Of a stretch of DNA of 64,000 nucleotides, positions 11,175-23,829 are shown one piece after another (positions within the stretch are counted from its first letter, which is position 1; every line of letters begins with the position of its first letter). The DNA lies in the NCBI GenBank assembly GCA_026874595.1, contig CM049308.1, forward strand, positions 34,342,027-34,406,026. The letters run 5' to 3'. This DNA comes from Sipunculus nudus. Taxonomy: Eukaryota; Annelida; Sipuncula; Golfingiida; Sipunculidae. The notes under the pieces were generated by a model. The model worked only from the letters and a program-made list of their open reading frames with translations, ran no database searches and was not told the DNA's origin. Both the position numbers and the translations under genes were made by a program.

Positions 11175-11448
11175 TTGAACGTACGCCCACCTTTTCACTA
11201 GAACTTTCAGTTCCACGATGTACGGCTCCCTGAAGTTCCACGATGTACGGGTACCCGCAGTTCCCCGCTGTACAAGGATTTCATTGGACGTACTCCCACC
11301 TTTTCACTAGGACTTGCAGTTCCACGATGTACTTGTCTCCGAAGTTCCACGATGTACGGGTCCCCGAAGCTATACGTTGTACGGGTCCTCGAAGTTCCAT
11401 GATTAACGGGTACCCGGAGTTCCACGATGTACTTGTCCACGATGTATT
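11175..11448. repeat. Minisatellite, ~24-bp unit with GTTCCACGATGTAC core
   Basis: Units of about 24 bp share AGTTCCACGATGTACGGGT with variable ends. A longer phrase, CGTAC.CCCACCTTTTCACTAG, occurs at about 11180 and 11289, so the array also has a higher-order period near 110 bp. Frames through it on both strands are repeat artefacts. Confidence 0.85.
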
Positions 11449-11476
11449 CCCCCCCCCCCCCCCCCCCCCCCCCCCC
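11449..11476 (+). repeat. Poly-C run, 28 bases
   Basis: Twenty-eight consecutive C directly at the end of the 24-bp minisatellite, the longest homopolymer of C or G in the window. Confidence 0.95.
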
Positions 11477-11479
11477 AAA

Positions 11480-12443
11480 GTTCCACGAACATTCCAGCAG
11501 GGTAGCCTCTTCAACCGTTACGAAGATTTGCGACATTACATCATTGCTTGCGGAAAGGGGCTATTAGGTTGAGCTCGTGGATTGACCAATGTTGCTGCGA
11601 CCATTCCGGTTAAATTATGTTCTGGTTTGGTTATTTTGTCTATAATTTCGGTTTCCTGCTCCTGAATGTGTTAATGTATAAATATAATTTTTTATTCCGC
11701 CCGGGTAAAGGTGTCCATCTTCTGTTACGATCTGTTTTAGTTTTTTTTTTCTATCCGTTTGCGTGTGTAGTGTGCATGATGCATCTGTGTCTCTACTAAA
11801 ATATTCTACCAGGCGGAGTCTCCGGAAAAAAAAAATCTTCTAGATCTACGCTATATTATCTATTGATTTAGTCAGGCAAAACTTGAGTCCCTTGGAGAGT
11901 AATTTAGTTTCAGAATCAGTTAATTTATAAGCGGATAAGTTGATAACCTTGGATGGATCAGATATCGCAAGTATGTCTGTGTGTATGTTGTCCGACTATT
12001 CTGTATAAACGGTTAAGTCATGTGTGAAATTGGGTCTGTCAAAACGTTCGAGTGTACATTGGTTCGAATTGTTTTTAACAAGAGGTTTTCTGAAATTATG
12101 GCCGTGATGTGAGAGTCTCTCAAGCTTACCTTTCTTCCTGGTGATATACATGTGTAGCTCCCGCGTATACACTTTCATATAATGTCAGTGAGTGTTTCAG
12201 AGTCCGGGTTGATTTGGTGAAGTATTTCTTCATACTTCCTGTTTTACGTGTCCTTTCTAGAGTACAGAACGTGAGAGAGGTGGTTCCTGAGTTTCTTCGA
12301 CAAATTTCTACCTAGCCTGGCTGAGTAGTCTGTATTGTATGTCGTTGCCATCGGATTCGTGACGAGTAGTCCCTTTGGTATGAGTTCCTTCTTCTTGCAC
12401 TGATTGATGAAATAAATATCGTTCTAAATTCAGGCTATTTTAT

Positions 12444-12474
<31 letters not shown>

Positions 12475-13720
12475 TCATGTTAATTATATATAGATTTTAT
12501 ATTCACATTTTACATGTAAACATTTAACATGTTCACGAGTTTGTATGGTCAGAATATGAACTTTGTCTAAAATATTAATTATTTTTCAAGCAATTTGTAG
12601 AAAGGAAACATTATAAAAGCGGTCGGTGGCTCGGTAAAGTAAAGCCGTGCGAAATAATGTAGTACACATATCACATATGTCAGAAATCTATAAATCCACA
12701 TTTGCAGCATATAATGTATACATACGTTGAACATTTATTCTCATGATTGAAAAAAAAACGACCTAAGGATTAATTTATTAGTAAGAATACTCTTGGGACC
12801 TTTTGTTTAATAAATTATTAGGAATCATGGAATCTATCATATTTAATCATACATTTTATAATTGAATGATACAATGATTAATTTGAATAATCAACCAGAC
12901 GAGGTTGGACAGGCCAAAGAAACTATCAATATTTATGGCAAACCCAATTACACAAATCCTACGTTTTCCTTTGCATAGTAGCTCTGGTTGGTCATTTCTC
13001 TCAAGTTTAGAAACTTGATTGGCCCTTGGCAAGAATCTCTCAACACCGGGCAAGTTGCCAGTTCTGATGGGGCTTTTAGAGCCCTTGGATGTTGGAACCC
13101 TACCTGTTAAATACATAAAACAAGTAATCAATGATGGAAAAACAATTCACAGTGCCATGGGTGTCTTATATCAGTCACAGCCTGTGCCTTGGCTACCGAA
13201 GGGTTAACGTAACATTCATCTTCTGCTGCAGGAAGTTAATATGTTCTGATGTTCGTTATTGGCTGCCCTGAGGCCTTCCTTTCCTTGTAACTAATGTGAA
13301 CGAACGATGTCTGCCCTATTGACCCTTCCTACTGATGTTTTTTTGCCGAGCTTGCAGTGCTCCTCTGAGGTTTTTGGAGATGGCAAGCATAAAAAATAAA
13401 TAAACAGCCTTGTTGGTTTAAGAGAACAGTTAAGAAGATGAGCCGTTTTCTGACTGCCTGGCTGTTCATCCATGACCACGGAAACAACATCTTTATCAAT
13501 CTCATGCATAGAAGATATAACTGATAATATTAATTGAGAACGCACTTCGGCAGAAATACCATCAATCTAAAAAATGTCCTACGGGGAATTTCCAGAGGCA
13601 TATTAAGGCCCATGAAGGGGGCCAACACTCCAGCCCTTCCATGTTATTTAGACAAAGACACAATGGAAAGAATCATGTCATAAGAAATCATGTCATTATG
13701 AAGCAAGAACTGTAAATGTC
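11480..13720. other. No gene seen; TA microsatellite
   Basis: A (TA)n run lies at 12448-12474. The frames at 12856-13207 and 13291-13545 on either strand have no domain that I recognise and no second copy in the window. Confidence 0.5.
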
Positions 13721-13724
13721 ATTT

Positions 13725-14110
13725 CTCGATTGGTCTAACAAATTGACTAAACTTTCTCTTGAATGAATGGTCTTAACTTGGCTTGCACCACAATTTTAGT
13801 ATCATACTCTACCGATGCAATTGTCCAATTTTTCTGGCTTCTTGTAACTGTAAAACTGGTTTCCTCATACAGTTGAGATCACTTGCACAATGGTCCTGAA
13901 ATGTTTAAGCTATATTCCAAATGGTTTAGTGAGAAATAAAACCCAAATATCTTGAAAATCTAATAAATCTTGGTTGACCTTTGAGAGCCATGACCAATGG
14001 GTCGCTTTATTTTATAAAGATCTTATGTATTATAATGATTTATAATAATGTGCATATGATTTGCTAATAACTTCCTATAAAAATGTTTGTTTGCTCTAGT
14101 TCTTTGCTTG
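13725..14110. repeat. Dispersed repeat, inverted copy of 48595-49025
   Basis: The reverse complement of this stretch matches 48595-49025, including TTGGTCTAACAAATTGACTA, the phrase GAGAGCCATGACCAATGGGT and the run to TTTGTTTGCTCTAG. The end with TTGGTCTAACAAATT also matches the first bases of block A near 18782. Confidence 0.75.
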
Positions 14111-14421
14111 CTCCTAAGAATGTGTTTTGGTTCCATTTTGATATTTTTGTAGCTTCGAGGACTGTCGGTTGAAAGTCATGGCCAATTGATCCGTTAATTT
14201 GATAAAGATCGTGTATGAAATGCAAATGTAAACGGAAATTCTAGTTTTTAGTTAACTTGAATGTTTAATTTTGTTTAAGTCTTTGATAGGGAGCTTAAAC
14301 TTGGTATTTAAAGTCGGGATTATTTTTTTGGGTAATATTCTGTTTTAAGTTCACCCATGTGCACAATTTTTATATAATAAGTGACTGAGTTTGCTTTTCC
14401 ACTTGACTCAAGAGGTGGGCT

Positions 14422-15290
14422 AGGCCTAGCGGTATCCATACCACACAAGCTAAACTGCTTGTAGTGGTATACAGGTCCATACACTCCGATACCTAAACAA
14501 AAAAGTTAGAACTAACTTTTAAACTGACAGCTTCTCACCTTTTATCTGGATGATGTCAGCATAAAAAGTCTATTTAGTCTGTTTGGTTGATTTATCCACA
14601 GCAGGTTTACATTAAAATTAGTTGGCTTAATTATTATACTTTTTTGTTTGAGGGGCTGAAACAAACTGACTACTCAGAGACAGCTTGTCGTCAGGTTAAA
14701 CATGGCTGCTTTGCATGACATCAGCAACTAGGGGGCGCCTTTGTGCTATATAAGTTAGACTGTTACCCTTCTCCTAAACATTCCAACTTGAGGCTTGAAA
14801 TCGTTATTTTTGTACTGGCTATATATCCTGCATAGTTGTTTAGTTCATGATTATATTTCAAGTTTGCATACCATTCAGGATATATAGCCAGTACAAAAAT
14901 AACGATTTCAAGCCTCAAGTTGGAATGTTTAGGAGAAGGGTAACAGTCTAACTTATATAGCACAAAGGCGCCCCCTAGTTGCTGATGTCATGCAAAGCAG
15001 CCATGTTTAACCAGACGACAAGCTGTCTCTGAGTAGTCAGTTTGTTTCAGCCCCTCAAACAAAAAAGTATAATAATTAAGCCAACTAATTTTAATGTAAA
15101 CCTGCTGTGGAAAAATCAACCAAACAGACTAAATAGACTTTTTATGCTGACATCATCCAGATAAAAGGTGAGAAGCTGTCAGTTTAAAAGTTAGTTCTAA
15201 CTTTTTTGTTTGGGTATCGGAGTGTATGGACCTGTATACCACTACAAGGAACGTCAGCTTGTAGGGTATGTATACCGCTAGGCTAGGCCT
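14422..15290. mobile_element. Nearly perfect inverted repeat, ~410-bp arms, 45-bp loop
   Basis: The left arm 14422-14830 and right arm 14876-15290 are reverse complements with only scattered differences, for example in the outermost 50 bp near the ACAAGC string. The loop is 14831-14875. The arms hold no ORF worth calling and include a CTAGGGGGCGCC motif. The structure fits a foldback or snap-back MITE, or a transcribed hairpin locus. High arm identity implies recent origin or gene conversion. Confidence 0.9.
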
Positions 15291-15827
15291 GACTTCTGGA
15301 ATCTCAAATAAGCCCAAAACTGGACATGACGGACAATCTAGAGCTACCGCGAGTCAGCTTTGGATCCAAAGGGCGCACGGGGAACAGTTTGTTCTCGAAT
15401 CGGGTGGAAGAACAACAATAATAACAGCAACAAAATTCATTCATAGAGCTACTAAACACTAAAACAGTCTATGCTTTGCAACATATTTTTGAGGATATAC
15501 CAATATTATCGGTGATAATGGAAATATGCATGGTACAACAGTTTATGAGAACAGAAAGACGAAACAGGTACCCCTTGGTATACGAAATTTATCTGGCAAA
15601 GACGTCACTGAAGCACCGTCAGGTAAACAAGACCAGCTGTGATACTGAAATGTACAAGCTGACTCCCGAAATTGTTGTACATTTCATTGTCCTGGATATT
15701 AAAGTACAGCCGCACTAAAGCGTAGTATCGTTTAATTGAAAAGTACAGTCAGAATTAACCTTTCCAGCTCAGGATCAACCACCATACGGTTATGTATATG
15801 TGCAGCATTTTGTAATGAAATTATTAA
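15291..15827. other. No gene seen
   Basis: The short frames at 15268-15462 and 15476-15718 have no recognisable domain. Confidence 0.4.
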
Positions 15828-16085
15828 ACACATAATTAATATTAATAGCCATTTATTTTCTTTAATGCATTCATGGAATCCTGACTTGATACCTGCAAGT
15901 ATGGGTTTTTGAACAACTAAATTTTATAACATAAAAAATGGGCTTTAATTTTAACACATAAACACATAATTAATATTAAGAGCCATTTATTTTCTTTAAT
16001 ATATTCATGAAATCCTGACTTGATACCTGCAAGTATGGGTTTTTGAACAACTAAATTTTATAACATAAAAAATGGGCTTTAATTA
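15828..16085. repeat. 134-bp tandem duplication
   Basis: The unit beginning ACACATAATTAATATTAA at 15828 recurs at 15962 and runs through AATGGGCTTTAATT, with few differences. AT-rich and non-coding. Confidence 0.9.
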
Positions 16086-16193
16086 AATCGTTTTTATTGT
16101 ATTAGTTGCATGATTATGCTACACTATGAAACAGTGCTGGAAGCTGCCTATTTGATGTAGATGTTCATTATACGTTTACTGTACATCCCGTGG

Positions 16194-16236
16194 AGCCCAG
16201 AGGCTTAATGGTTAGGGCGGTGGACTTGTGACCATT
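16194..16236 (+). repeat. Possible tRNA-derived SINE fragment
   Basis: GGCTTAATGGTTAGGGCGG followed by TGGACTTGTGACC resembles the A-box side of tRNA-derived SINE heads. The expected B box (GGTTCRANNCC) does not follow, so at best this is a truncated copy and not a tRNA gene. Confidence 0.3.
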
Positions 16237-16854
16237 ATATTCATGAAATATTGCAAGAAAACAAGATACGTGTGCTAAGGTTGTACGCATAAATGAAATC
16301 AAGAAAAGCTACAAGAATAAACAGGCCCAAAACCAGGAAGGCATTCGAATGAAACTGACATAATAAGTAATATCAGACTATAAACCCATTTCATTTTTTG
16401 AAACATATAATGTAAAGACTGTTTACATGGCCTATGATTATGTATTCTTCCATCTATCGATAGAATAATGGCAAGGAGATGCTGTGGGATCACGTGTCCA
16501 AAGTGCATATAGGGATGATGCTACTCGAGAAATTCGAAGGACAAAAATGACGTCGGATCATATTTACTTCAAACCCAGTCTGTCATGCGGGTTTACCTTG
16601 CAGTACATGTATTAACTTTATATCAAACCTTTTCCGTTATCATAAAAAGAACTATAAACACAGGATACAACCCGCACAAATCAAGCTTTCTGTTCCTTAA
16701 ATTGTACAGCATTTAAATTTTTTATCTTAACATCAATGAGTTATTAAGATGAGATTTAATAACAGACTAATCTGATCTCGTTCCACGCTGGTAAATATTA
16801 TATTATACAGCTTGCTATCTGTCAAGATGAGGGACATTTTTGTTTGGTATAAAG

Positions 16855-17015
16855 TTATTTACAAATACTAAATCCCTGATGGACTTAGTACACACAATCA
16901 TCGCAAAACATTTAACAAGTTCGGCATCACTTTCAAAACTACATAAACCTTCCTTGAATAATGTTAACGATACTCGGACACAAGCCCGTCATACACCGGA
17001 CAAGAAAATAAACGA
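16855..17015 (-). pseudogene. Degenerate fragment of the OB-fold gene's last exon
   Basis: This stretch aligns with 25575-25735 of block A (TTACAAATACTAA..CCC..GATG, then the ACACACGATCA region, then ACACC.GACAAGAAAA). It is a further relic of the same gene family in the same orientation, too decayed to translate. Confidence 0.5.
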
Positions 17016-18750
17016 GAAAAAAAAAAAAAAAAGAGTCCACAGGGAGGGAGAGAGAGAGAGAGAGAGCGATGGAGAGAGACTTTTTAAACCTAACCACGAA
17101 AAGCAGACTTAAGCTAAAGGCGGAAACAAATCTTTTAAAGAGAGAAATCAATTGAAACGGAGAGAGATGAAAACATATAAATGTTCCCCAGGGGCCAATT
17201 CATTTATTTAATGAAAGATGAGTTGTTAGTAGTAATAAAAATATATTATATTCAACCATACATTTTAAAATACATATATATCGGTCTAGAATCGGCAAGA
17301 ATTATGATTACGATATTTCATTTTGATTGCACCTTTGCAGGAACAGGGACTGAGGACGAACGATAAGGTAAGGAACAGATTGAATTTATATATAAAAAAA
17401 ATAATTAGTTATGCGACATACTCAGGTATTGCAATTAAGTTAAACTATATAAATCAAAATTGGTATTAACTATCGAGAAAAAATAATAACATATCGATTT
17501 ATATTCTTTTTATTAGCTGTATTAATATGAAACTGGTATAACCTGAAATAAACATTATTTAGGGATAAAAAATGCATTCTTAATATTTTAATTTTTTTCA
17601 GCCGTCATGCCTGCTTTAACATTTTGTTGGTTTCCAGTGTGTGCTGAAATAGAAGGTCGGCTTTTCATGTATACTTTTCATGTATACAATCATTTAAAAT
17701 ATGAGAATATTTTATGTAAAGATATGCTCCAATAGCATTACATTTATGCCTGGACATAACATGATAAAAAAAAAGGCTAAAATATGTATAAAGTACATCA
17801 TCGCATGGTTTCACCACATTTCTTTCGCCAAATCAAATTTATAGTTTTTAAGGGTTATTAATTATATAAAGGTTTCTCATGCTTTCTCATTCTCCTGGAG
17901 CAAGTGTTATACCACTTAACCGTATATAACAATATTTGATTTATATACAGACGTACCATAACCCTGTATTGTAGTTACATCCTGAGGAGCCCATACAGAT
18001 TGTCTATGATGAAACGTCCCTGATTTCTCCCTTCACACTATATACAGTTGTCTTGAGAACTAAATTAATTAAATTATTTATATGTAGCTCTACCATGTAA
18101 GAGCCAGTTCTGCAGGTGCATCATACATATTTAATACCTGTAGTATTGGCACACCAAATATGCATCAAGTATTCCATGAACTGTATATATTTATTATTCA
18201 GCTTTACCAGTAGTAAATGCAATTTTTACACCCCTCTATTTGATGTTGACATTCCTATAGCGTTGATCACTGGACTAGCTTAATCTTACCACGAAGAACA
18301 AAGGCAGTTGCCACAGCACTACTTCTATTAGCAAAAGGCTCATTTGATTTTGAGGGACAAGTGCAGCTTGTCCCATCCAGCCACAATTAGAAGGTCAAGT
18401 TGATATAGGTCGTGTTCCACTGTTAAAATTTCATGTTCTTTTTCATTTATGGTTCTGTTGATGTTTTGACATACTGAGCTAGTACACATTTTTTTCATGG
18501 ACTCAACTGTATTCCGCAAGATCTTGAGTAAGTATATGCAGTATTGTTAAACCTTTGGAATGAGCTCCGTAGCATATTTTTTTTTTCAAATATAGCCTGA
18601 TGTTAAATTACAATCGCTGCTGCACAAAATATTAGAGAACATAAAATGGATGGAAGATTCACTTTATCTTTTTATGATAATAAGGTCTGACCCGATTATA
18701 ACACCACCTGTAGAAAATTTGGCCTTTTTTTCTTTCCTTTTCTGGCATTT
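17016..18750. other. No gene seen; purine-rich stretch
   Basis: A-rich and then GAGA-rich DNA covers about 17016-17175. The remainder is AT-rich without recognisable coding. Confidence 0.5.
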
Positions 18751-18751
18751 A

Positions 18752-18781
18752 ATAATAATAATAATAATTATTATTATTATC
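18752..18781. repeat. (AAT)n/(ATT)n palindromic microsatellite at the edge of block A
   Basis: Six AAT-type units run directly into their complement (AATAATAATAATTATTATTA), a perfect small cruciform immediately before the start of the duplicated block. Confidence 0.8.
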
Positions 18782-19403
18782 AATTTGTTAGACCAATCGA
18801 GAAAGCTGAAAGAGGTCAGTCAAAATTATCATTACTCAAAATTATCAACACTGGACTTTAAAAGCAATTGGAAGGCCATAAATGAGGAAAAATACTAGAC
18901 ATGCGAATATAGTATGTAATGGAAAGCAATCATTGTTATTATGCGAAATAATCCCGAAAAAGATATATCCAAATGTTGATGTTTTGATATAAACCAGTTG
19001 TAGGAAAAGATGACACTTATGAAGAATAAATTTATTATGTCTCAAAATAACAAGCAAGCACAAAAGAATGATAATTGACAAAAGGACAGGCATAAACAGT
19101 CAATCTTGCAATAAAAGAAAAACTCAACAGAAAACAAAAAAATCCAGAAGCATTCAGTATGAAGGGAGACATAAAGGATTTAACAGACGGTCCACAACCA
19201 TACGAAGTATGTAATGGCAAATTCTACTTCTATTTAAGATAGATAAATAATACTAATCTGTAAAAAATCTGTGGTTAGCCTTTAAATTAAGCAATGCTTA
19301 TAGCCATGACGAAGGCACCAAACATGATTGAACAACATCCTCGTAAAGACTGTGGTAATTTTCCCTTTTTTTTGGACCACCGTGCCTAGGCCTGATCCCG
19401 GCA

Positions 19404-20142
19404 CTAAGCTGAAAAGGCACGGGCGTCCTCAGCCAGATACCTGGAGTTTCCAGCAAGTTTTACTGCCTGGAAAAGTGTATGACGACAGGCCTGTGCGGCT
19501 GTAAGAGTTTGGTCACTTTGGTGGAGTAATGTGCAATAACGTCTGCTGTATACGGCATATTTGTGGATCCTGCATTTATGAGCATAGGAACTGCCGGTGT
19601 GCATTGGTTAAACTCTGGTGGCATGTCATCTTCAAGCAAGGCAAAATAGGAATCCACAAAGTACCTTACAACATGAATGCATGTCTCCCGCTGGTTGCAT
19701 CAATGACTGTGCGCCACAATTGGTTTAGCTCTAAAGTTTCCTTATATCCAGTAGGCAGTGGCCTGACCATTTCTAGCGCTGTTTGGACCAGTTCTATGTA
19801 TAGATTTTGCAGCTCCAGATACTCTTGGGAAAGGCAAGTGTCCTGGCTCCCATCATGATCGGTCATAGGTGGGGCTGATGAGCCCTCCTCATCCACTTGA
19901 GAGGTTCCTGGACGAGGTTCCTCTTGTCGTGGAGTGGCCTGAATTGTAGTATCATCATGAAGACGTTCAGGAAGCGAGCACACAACTTGTTCTACTGTTG
20001 TCTTACCACCTGAGAGTTGTTTTCCGTGGACTCAGTAACTGCAAGTCTATTGGCCATTGCCAATGCAGACGCTTGGGATAGCATGTGCGATGCTAGTGCC
20101 ATTCTTCCAAGCATTCCTTTCATCTTGGATAAATATCCATGC
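19404..20142 (-). pseudogene. Unrecognised gene, block A copy
   Basis: The exon follows an acceptor (TTTCTAG, 20149-20143). It starts HGYLSKMKGMLGRMALASH, a helical stretch, then TESTENNS, then after a one-base frame change CSLPERLHDD. An acidic low-complexity part (QVDEEGSSAPPMTDHDGS) precedes a structured part with LELNQLWRTVIDATSGR, VRYFVDSYFALLEDDMP and NAGSTNMPYTADVIAHY. Relative to block B there is an 8-bp insertion (ATGAATGC) after ATSGR and a 19-bp deletion after KVTKLLQ, both frameshifts. I do not recognise the family. It is soluble-looking, with no membrane segment. Confidence 0.5.
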
Positions 20143-20894
20143 CTAGAAATAAAAGATGCATGTAAGGTCATGATCGCAGAACACCATTAGTAATGTAGAC
20201 CCGTAACCACATAACAGATCAGACATGAATGGAATATAATAAGGCAAAATTACGTAATGAAACAGAGGGGGTCCAGTAAAGGGTAAAATATAAACAGGAG
20301 AGCTATGGTTCATGTTGCTTAGCTTAATTAAAAAATCTAGAATGTGCAATATATACTTATTTCATTTTGTTTGATATACCTGGTGTGACAGTTGAAAAAA
20401 TAACGAAAAATGACCCTGCTGAGACGAAACCCTGTAAATTAAATGATAATAGACATCAGCCAAAGAAAAAAATAACGACTAATGTATTAACTGTGTGAAT
20501 TGCTGTAAAATCAATTAAGCATAAAAAAACTGTGAAAAACGTGTAACAAGCCCTACTCTGTGTGATATAAATAAATATGTGGACTGGAACCGTTTAATGT
20601 GAGGGAACAAGGGAGAACTGGGCCTTAGTTTTATATGAAAGGATACATGTCATAAAGAACCTAGAGGCCCATGGGCCATGACAATGTGTAAAATAGATGG
20701 TCAAAAAACCATTTGGCTGGATGGCAATATTAAAGAAATGCGGAGACCATTTCAGCTAATAGAAAACATCCATTGCAGGTTCACCCATTTGATTAGAGAC
20801 AAATGAGACATTGCATCATGTACACAAACACATGATATCATATTTTGCGATCCACTAAACAGACCGGTTACTGACCATTAGAGGAAGTTGGTGA

Positions 20895-20990
20895 TTGTTC
20901 GGGCAACTACATAAAGTGTACGTAGACCGTAGTAAAGCATTCGATGGTGTAAAAAGACACGCTTTTTGCATGAGCAATATTCAATTTAGA
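20895..20990 (+). pseudogene. Reverse transcriptase motif scrap, block A
   Basis: The frame reads LHKVYVDRSKAFDGV, matching the KAFD block of non-LTR reverse transcriptases. Block B has VCVDLSKAFDGVNG at the same place, closer to consensus. Only this motif survives, on the strand opposite to the other block A genes. Confidence 0.45.
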
Positions 20991-21135
20991 CCAAAGAGTT
21001 ATAATATTTACCCAAACCACTGTTCCTTGAGCCCCAATGAGCTCAAACGCTTTTTACATGAGCAATATTCAATTTAGACCAAAGAGTTATAACATTTACC
21101 CAAACCACTGTTCCTTGAGCCCCAATGAGCTCAAA
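20960..21135. repeat. 88-bp tandem duplication, absent from block B
   Basis: The unit CGCTTTTT.CATGAGCAATA ... GAGCTCAAA at 20960-21047 recurs at 21048-21135 with two or three changes. Block B has a single, differently continued version, so the duplication happened after the blocks separated. Confidence 0.9.
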
Positions 21136-21819
21136 CATGTTCATCTATTTATTTCCCATTTTATTCTTAATTGTTTTTTCAGTTTTGTTTTTATCTCCCC
21201 CTTTTCCTTTTGGAAACTACCCCAACCCCTTAATAAAAGTTTTGATTGTTAATGTCGGTTTTGGAAGTCAAATAATTTTCATCTATGACAAAATCAAGTG
21301 TTTTAGTCAAGGCATCAGCAAAACACCATCTCACTTCTTGGCTGTTTGGTTTATGTATATCTGGTAACCCATTATAAAAGGACTGCATGATGTCCAGTGG
21401 TACACCTTTTCCATCATTGAGATGAACAAAGTATATTGAGTGGTATTTACGTAAGCTGCTTATCCAGGAACAGACGTTCAGCTGCTGGTGGATTCTTATT
21501 ACCGGGTTCCTGTGTTTATCCAGACCTTGTCAATGTTTTCATACTATCGGCTTGTCATGTAGCATCAGCAACCTTGTACAGTTTCAGCAGATCCACTTGA
21601 TGTTACATTGTTGCGTGCACTCATTATCACATTTGAGTAATTCTTTAAGAGCAATTTTTTCTGTAAATTTGAATATGTTGTTAACAGTGAAACTACGTTC
21701 ATTAGACAGAAGAATAGTCATGAAGGTCCTATTGCAGTTCGCCCCATCCATTCAGGTATAGTCCTCTGTGAACTTCAAGCGAGCGAGCATCTGCACCGCT
21801 TGCCAGAAAATAACATTTA

Positions 21820-22900
21820 CTTCTGTCAGACTGTCTGTCTGTCATTTGCCTGTCAATCCGTCAAGTTTTCGTTTCCGTACGATTACTTTCCTAAATATTA
21901 TCCGATTTCAATCAGATTTTGGGCAGTGATTGCTCTCACGCATTCCTTTGTTTGGATTGTTTTTGGAGGGTCTGTCAGTCTGTCTATCTGTGACTTTTGT
22001 CTGTCTGTGTGTTAGGCTTTCGTTTCCGTGCGATAACTCTCCTAAATATTATCCGATTTCATTCAAATTTGGGTCAGTGATTGCTCTCATGCTAACATTG
22101 GTTGGGATTGGTTTTGGAGTGTCTGGCTTCTGTCTGTCGGTATGTCTGTCACTTTGTCAGGTGTTTTTTCCATGCGATTACGTTCCTTAATATTATCCTA
22201 TTTCATTCAAATTTTGGTCAGTCATTGCTCTTATGCTTACCTTGGTAGTGATTGGTTTTGAAGTGTCTGGTCTGTCTGTCTGTCTGTCACTCTGCCTGTC
22301 CGCCTGTCAGATTTTCGTGTCTGTGCCATTACTTTCCTAAATATTATCGGATTTCATTCAAATTTTGGTCAGTGATAGCTCTAATGTACTATGGTTGGGA
22401 TTGGTTTTGGAGTGTCTGGCATGTCTGTCTGTCTGTCACCCTGTTTGTCAGTCCGTCAGATTTTCAGTTCCGTGCGATATCTTTCCTAAATATTATCTGA
22501 TCAGACATTGCTCTCTTGCATACCTTGGTCGGGATTGGTTTTTGAATGTCTGGCTTTTCTCTATCTGTCACTTTGTCTGTCCGTCTGTCAGGTTTTCGAT
22601 TCCCTGCTATAACTTTCCTATATATGGCCCGATGTTACCCAAATTTTGGTCAGTGATTGCTCTCATGCTTACCTTGGTTTTCATATGTTTTGAAGTGTCT
22701 GGCTTATGTCCGTCGGTCTGTCTGTCCCTCTGTAATTTTGTCAGGTTTTCGTTTCTGTGGGATAACTTTCCTAAATATGATCCCATTTCATTCAAATTTT
22801 GGTCAGTGATTGCTCTCCTGTATACCCCGGTTGGGATTTGTTTCGGAGTGTCTGGCTTCTGTCTGTCTGTCAGTCACTCTGTCTGTCCGTCTTTTATCAA
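21820..22900. repeat. ~150-bp satellite, about seven units (block A)
   Basis: The phrase CCTAAATATTATCCGATTTC recurs near 21890, 22041, 22183, 22336, 22483, 22616 and 22767. Each copy is followed by TTGGTCAGTGATTGCTCT, GGAGTGTCTGGCTT and GTCTGTCTGTCACT. Block B retains only about three units (52050-52475). The Cys/Leu/Ser-rich plus-strand frames over it are artefacts. Confidence 0.9.
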
Positions 22901-23419
22901 GCTTGAAAAACAAGATCCAAAAACGGGGGACATTAATTCCACGAATTTGCTTGTTTATTTAAGCTTCATATTCTTCTGGCGGTCTTTTATTTAATGTTTA
23001 GTCTTTATTAAAATGTGTATAATTTGCTGAACCACACGTTTTAAATTATTTAAGTTCAAGATTGTGGTGATCTTCGAAAAGATGCTTAAGGTCTTAGATA
23101 TAAAACAATGAATTGGTCCACAATTGTCCCATGCCCAATATTTCCTGGTAGGTGCAAAAGATTCGGCCATAATTTCAGCTGCCACTATGAATTAATTTAG
23201 AGACAAGGGATCTCCTTTTCTATCCTCTCTGGACATTAAAGGCTTCACTTATCTGAAGTACAACTGTCAATTTGATTATAAAGTATGTGTATCCATTTAT
23301 GAATGACTGAGGGAAATCATTGAAAAAAAAAATTTTTTTAGTACTAAACTACTATTGGTTCATACTTTCTACTATGTTGCTGTGGGGCAGTATTTATTTT
23401 ATTCAAATTAAAAAAGGAC

Positions 23420-23735
23420 TCTTACCATAACAATTCTGTCAGTAGCTTTGCATATTTTCCAAATTTTAGACGACTGAAGGCACTTAGAGCGCTCAATAAA
23501 CCAAACAGAATTGCTTCTCTGCCCTTGGTGTTTGTTCAACTATAATTTCTTTCTTAGTCATTTGGTATTTCAGGTTTGCCAAACGGAAAATATCTTCACG
23601 GTGCATGTCCAGATAGTGTTGGTCATTAGTAAAAGTATACATATTGGCTGGTGCAACAATCTGAACCATTTGCATTAGAATTTCATTTTGTTTTGTATTT
23701 TTTATTGTCATCTTGCCTGATGATTCATACATTTA
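23420..23735 (-). pseudogene. YqaJ-type exonuclease part, block A copy
   Basis: The frame from 23732 reads NTKQNEILMQMVQIVAPANMY, HYLDMHREDIFRLANL and IIVEQTP. After a frameshift it continues GQ.SNSVWFIERSKCLQSSK.W.ICKATDR. The T-x-x-Q-S-x-x-x-x-W-x-x-x-R-x-x-x-x-x-S-x-F-G pattern marks the start of the YqaJ/lambda-exonuclease-like nuclease domain, which resects double-stranded DNA in viral and transposon recombination. The later catalytic acidic residues were not found, so the domain is truncated or split by an intron. It is the C-terminal part of the SWIM gene upstream. Confidence 0.65.
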
Positions 23736-23829
23736 ATGCTGAAGAGTGAAACATATCCTTGGATGTATCTCAGGTGAACTGGACGGGGGTCACACTCTGT
23801 CATCTGTGTAATATTTCTGACAGTTCCAC

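Noticed and set aside
12856-13545. ORFs with GVERFLPRANQVSKLERND and VVSVVMDEQPGSQK
   Set aside because: Both strands are open to similar extents, and no family or repeat relation is visible.
16194-16236. tRNA gene
   Set aside because: Only an A-box-like string is present; there is no B box, no anticodon arm pairing and no acceptor stem.
21820-22900. CRISPR array
   Set aside because: Direct repeats are contiguous without unique spacers, and the sequence is eukaryotic with introns.
21837-22994. Long plus-strand frames rich in Cys, Leu, Ser and Val (CLSVC...)
   Set aside because: They are translations of the ~150-bp satellite with GTCTGTCTGT tracts; the frame changes between monomers.
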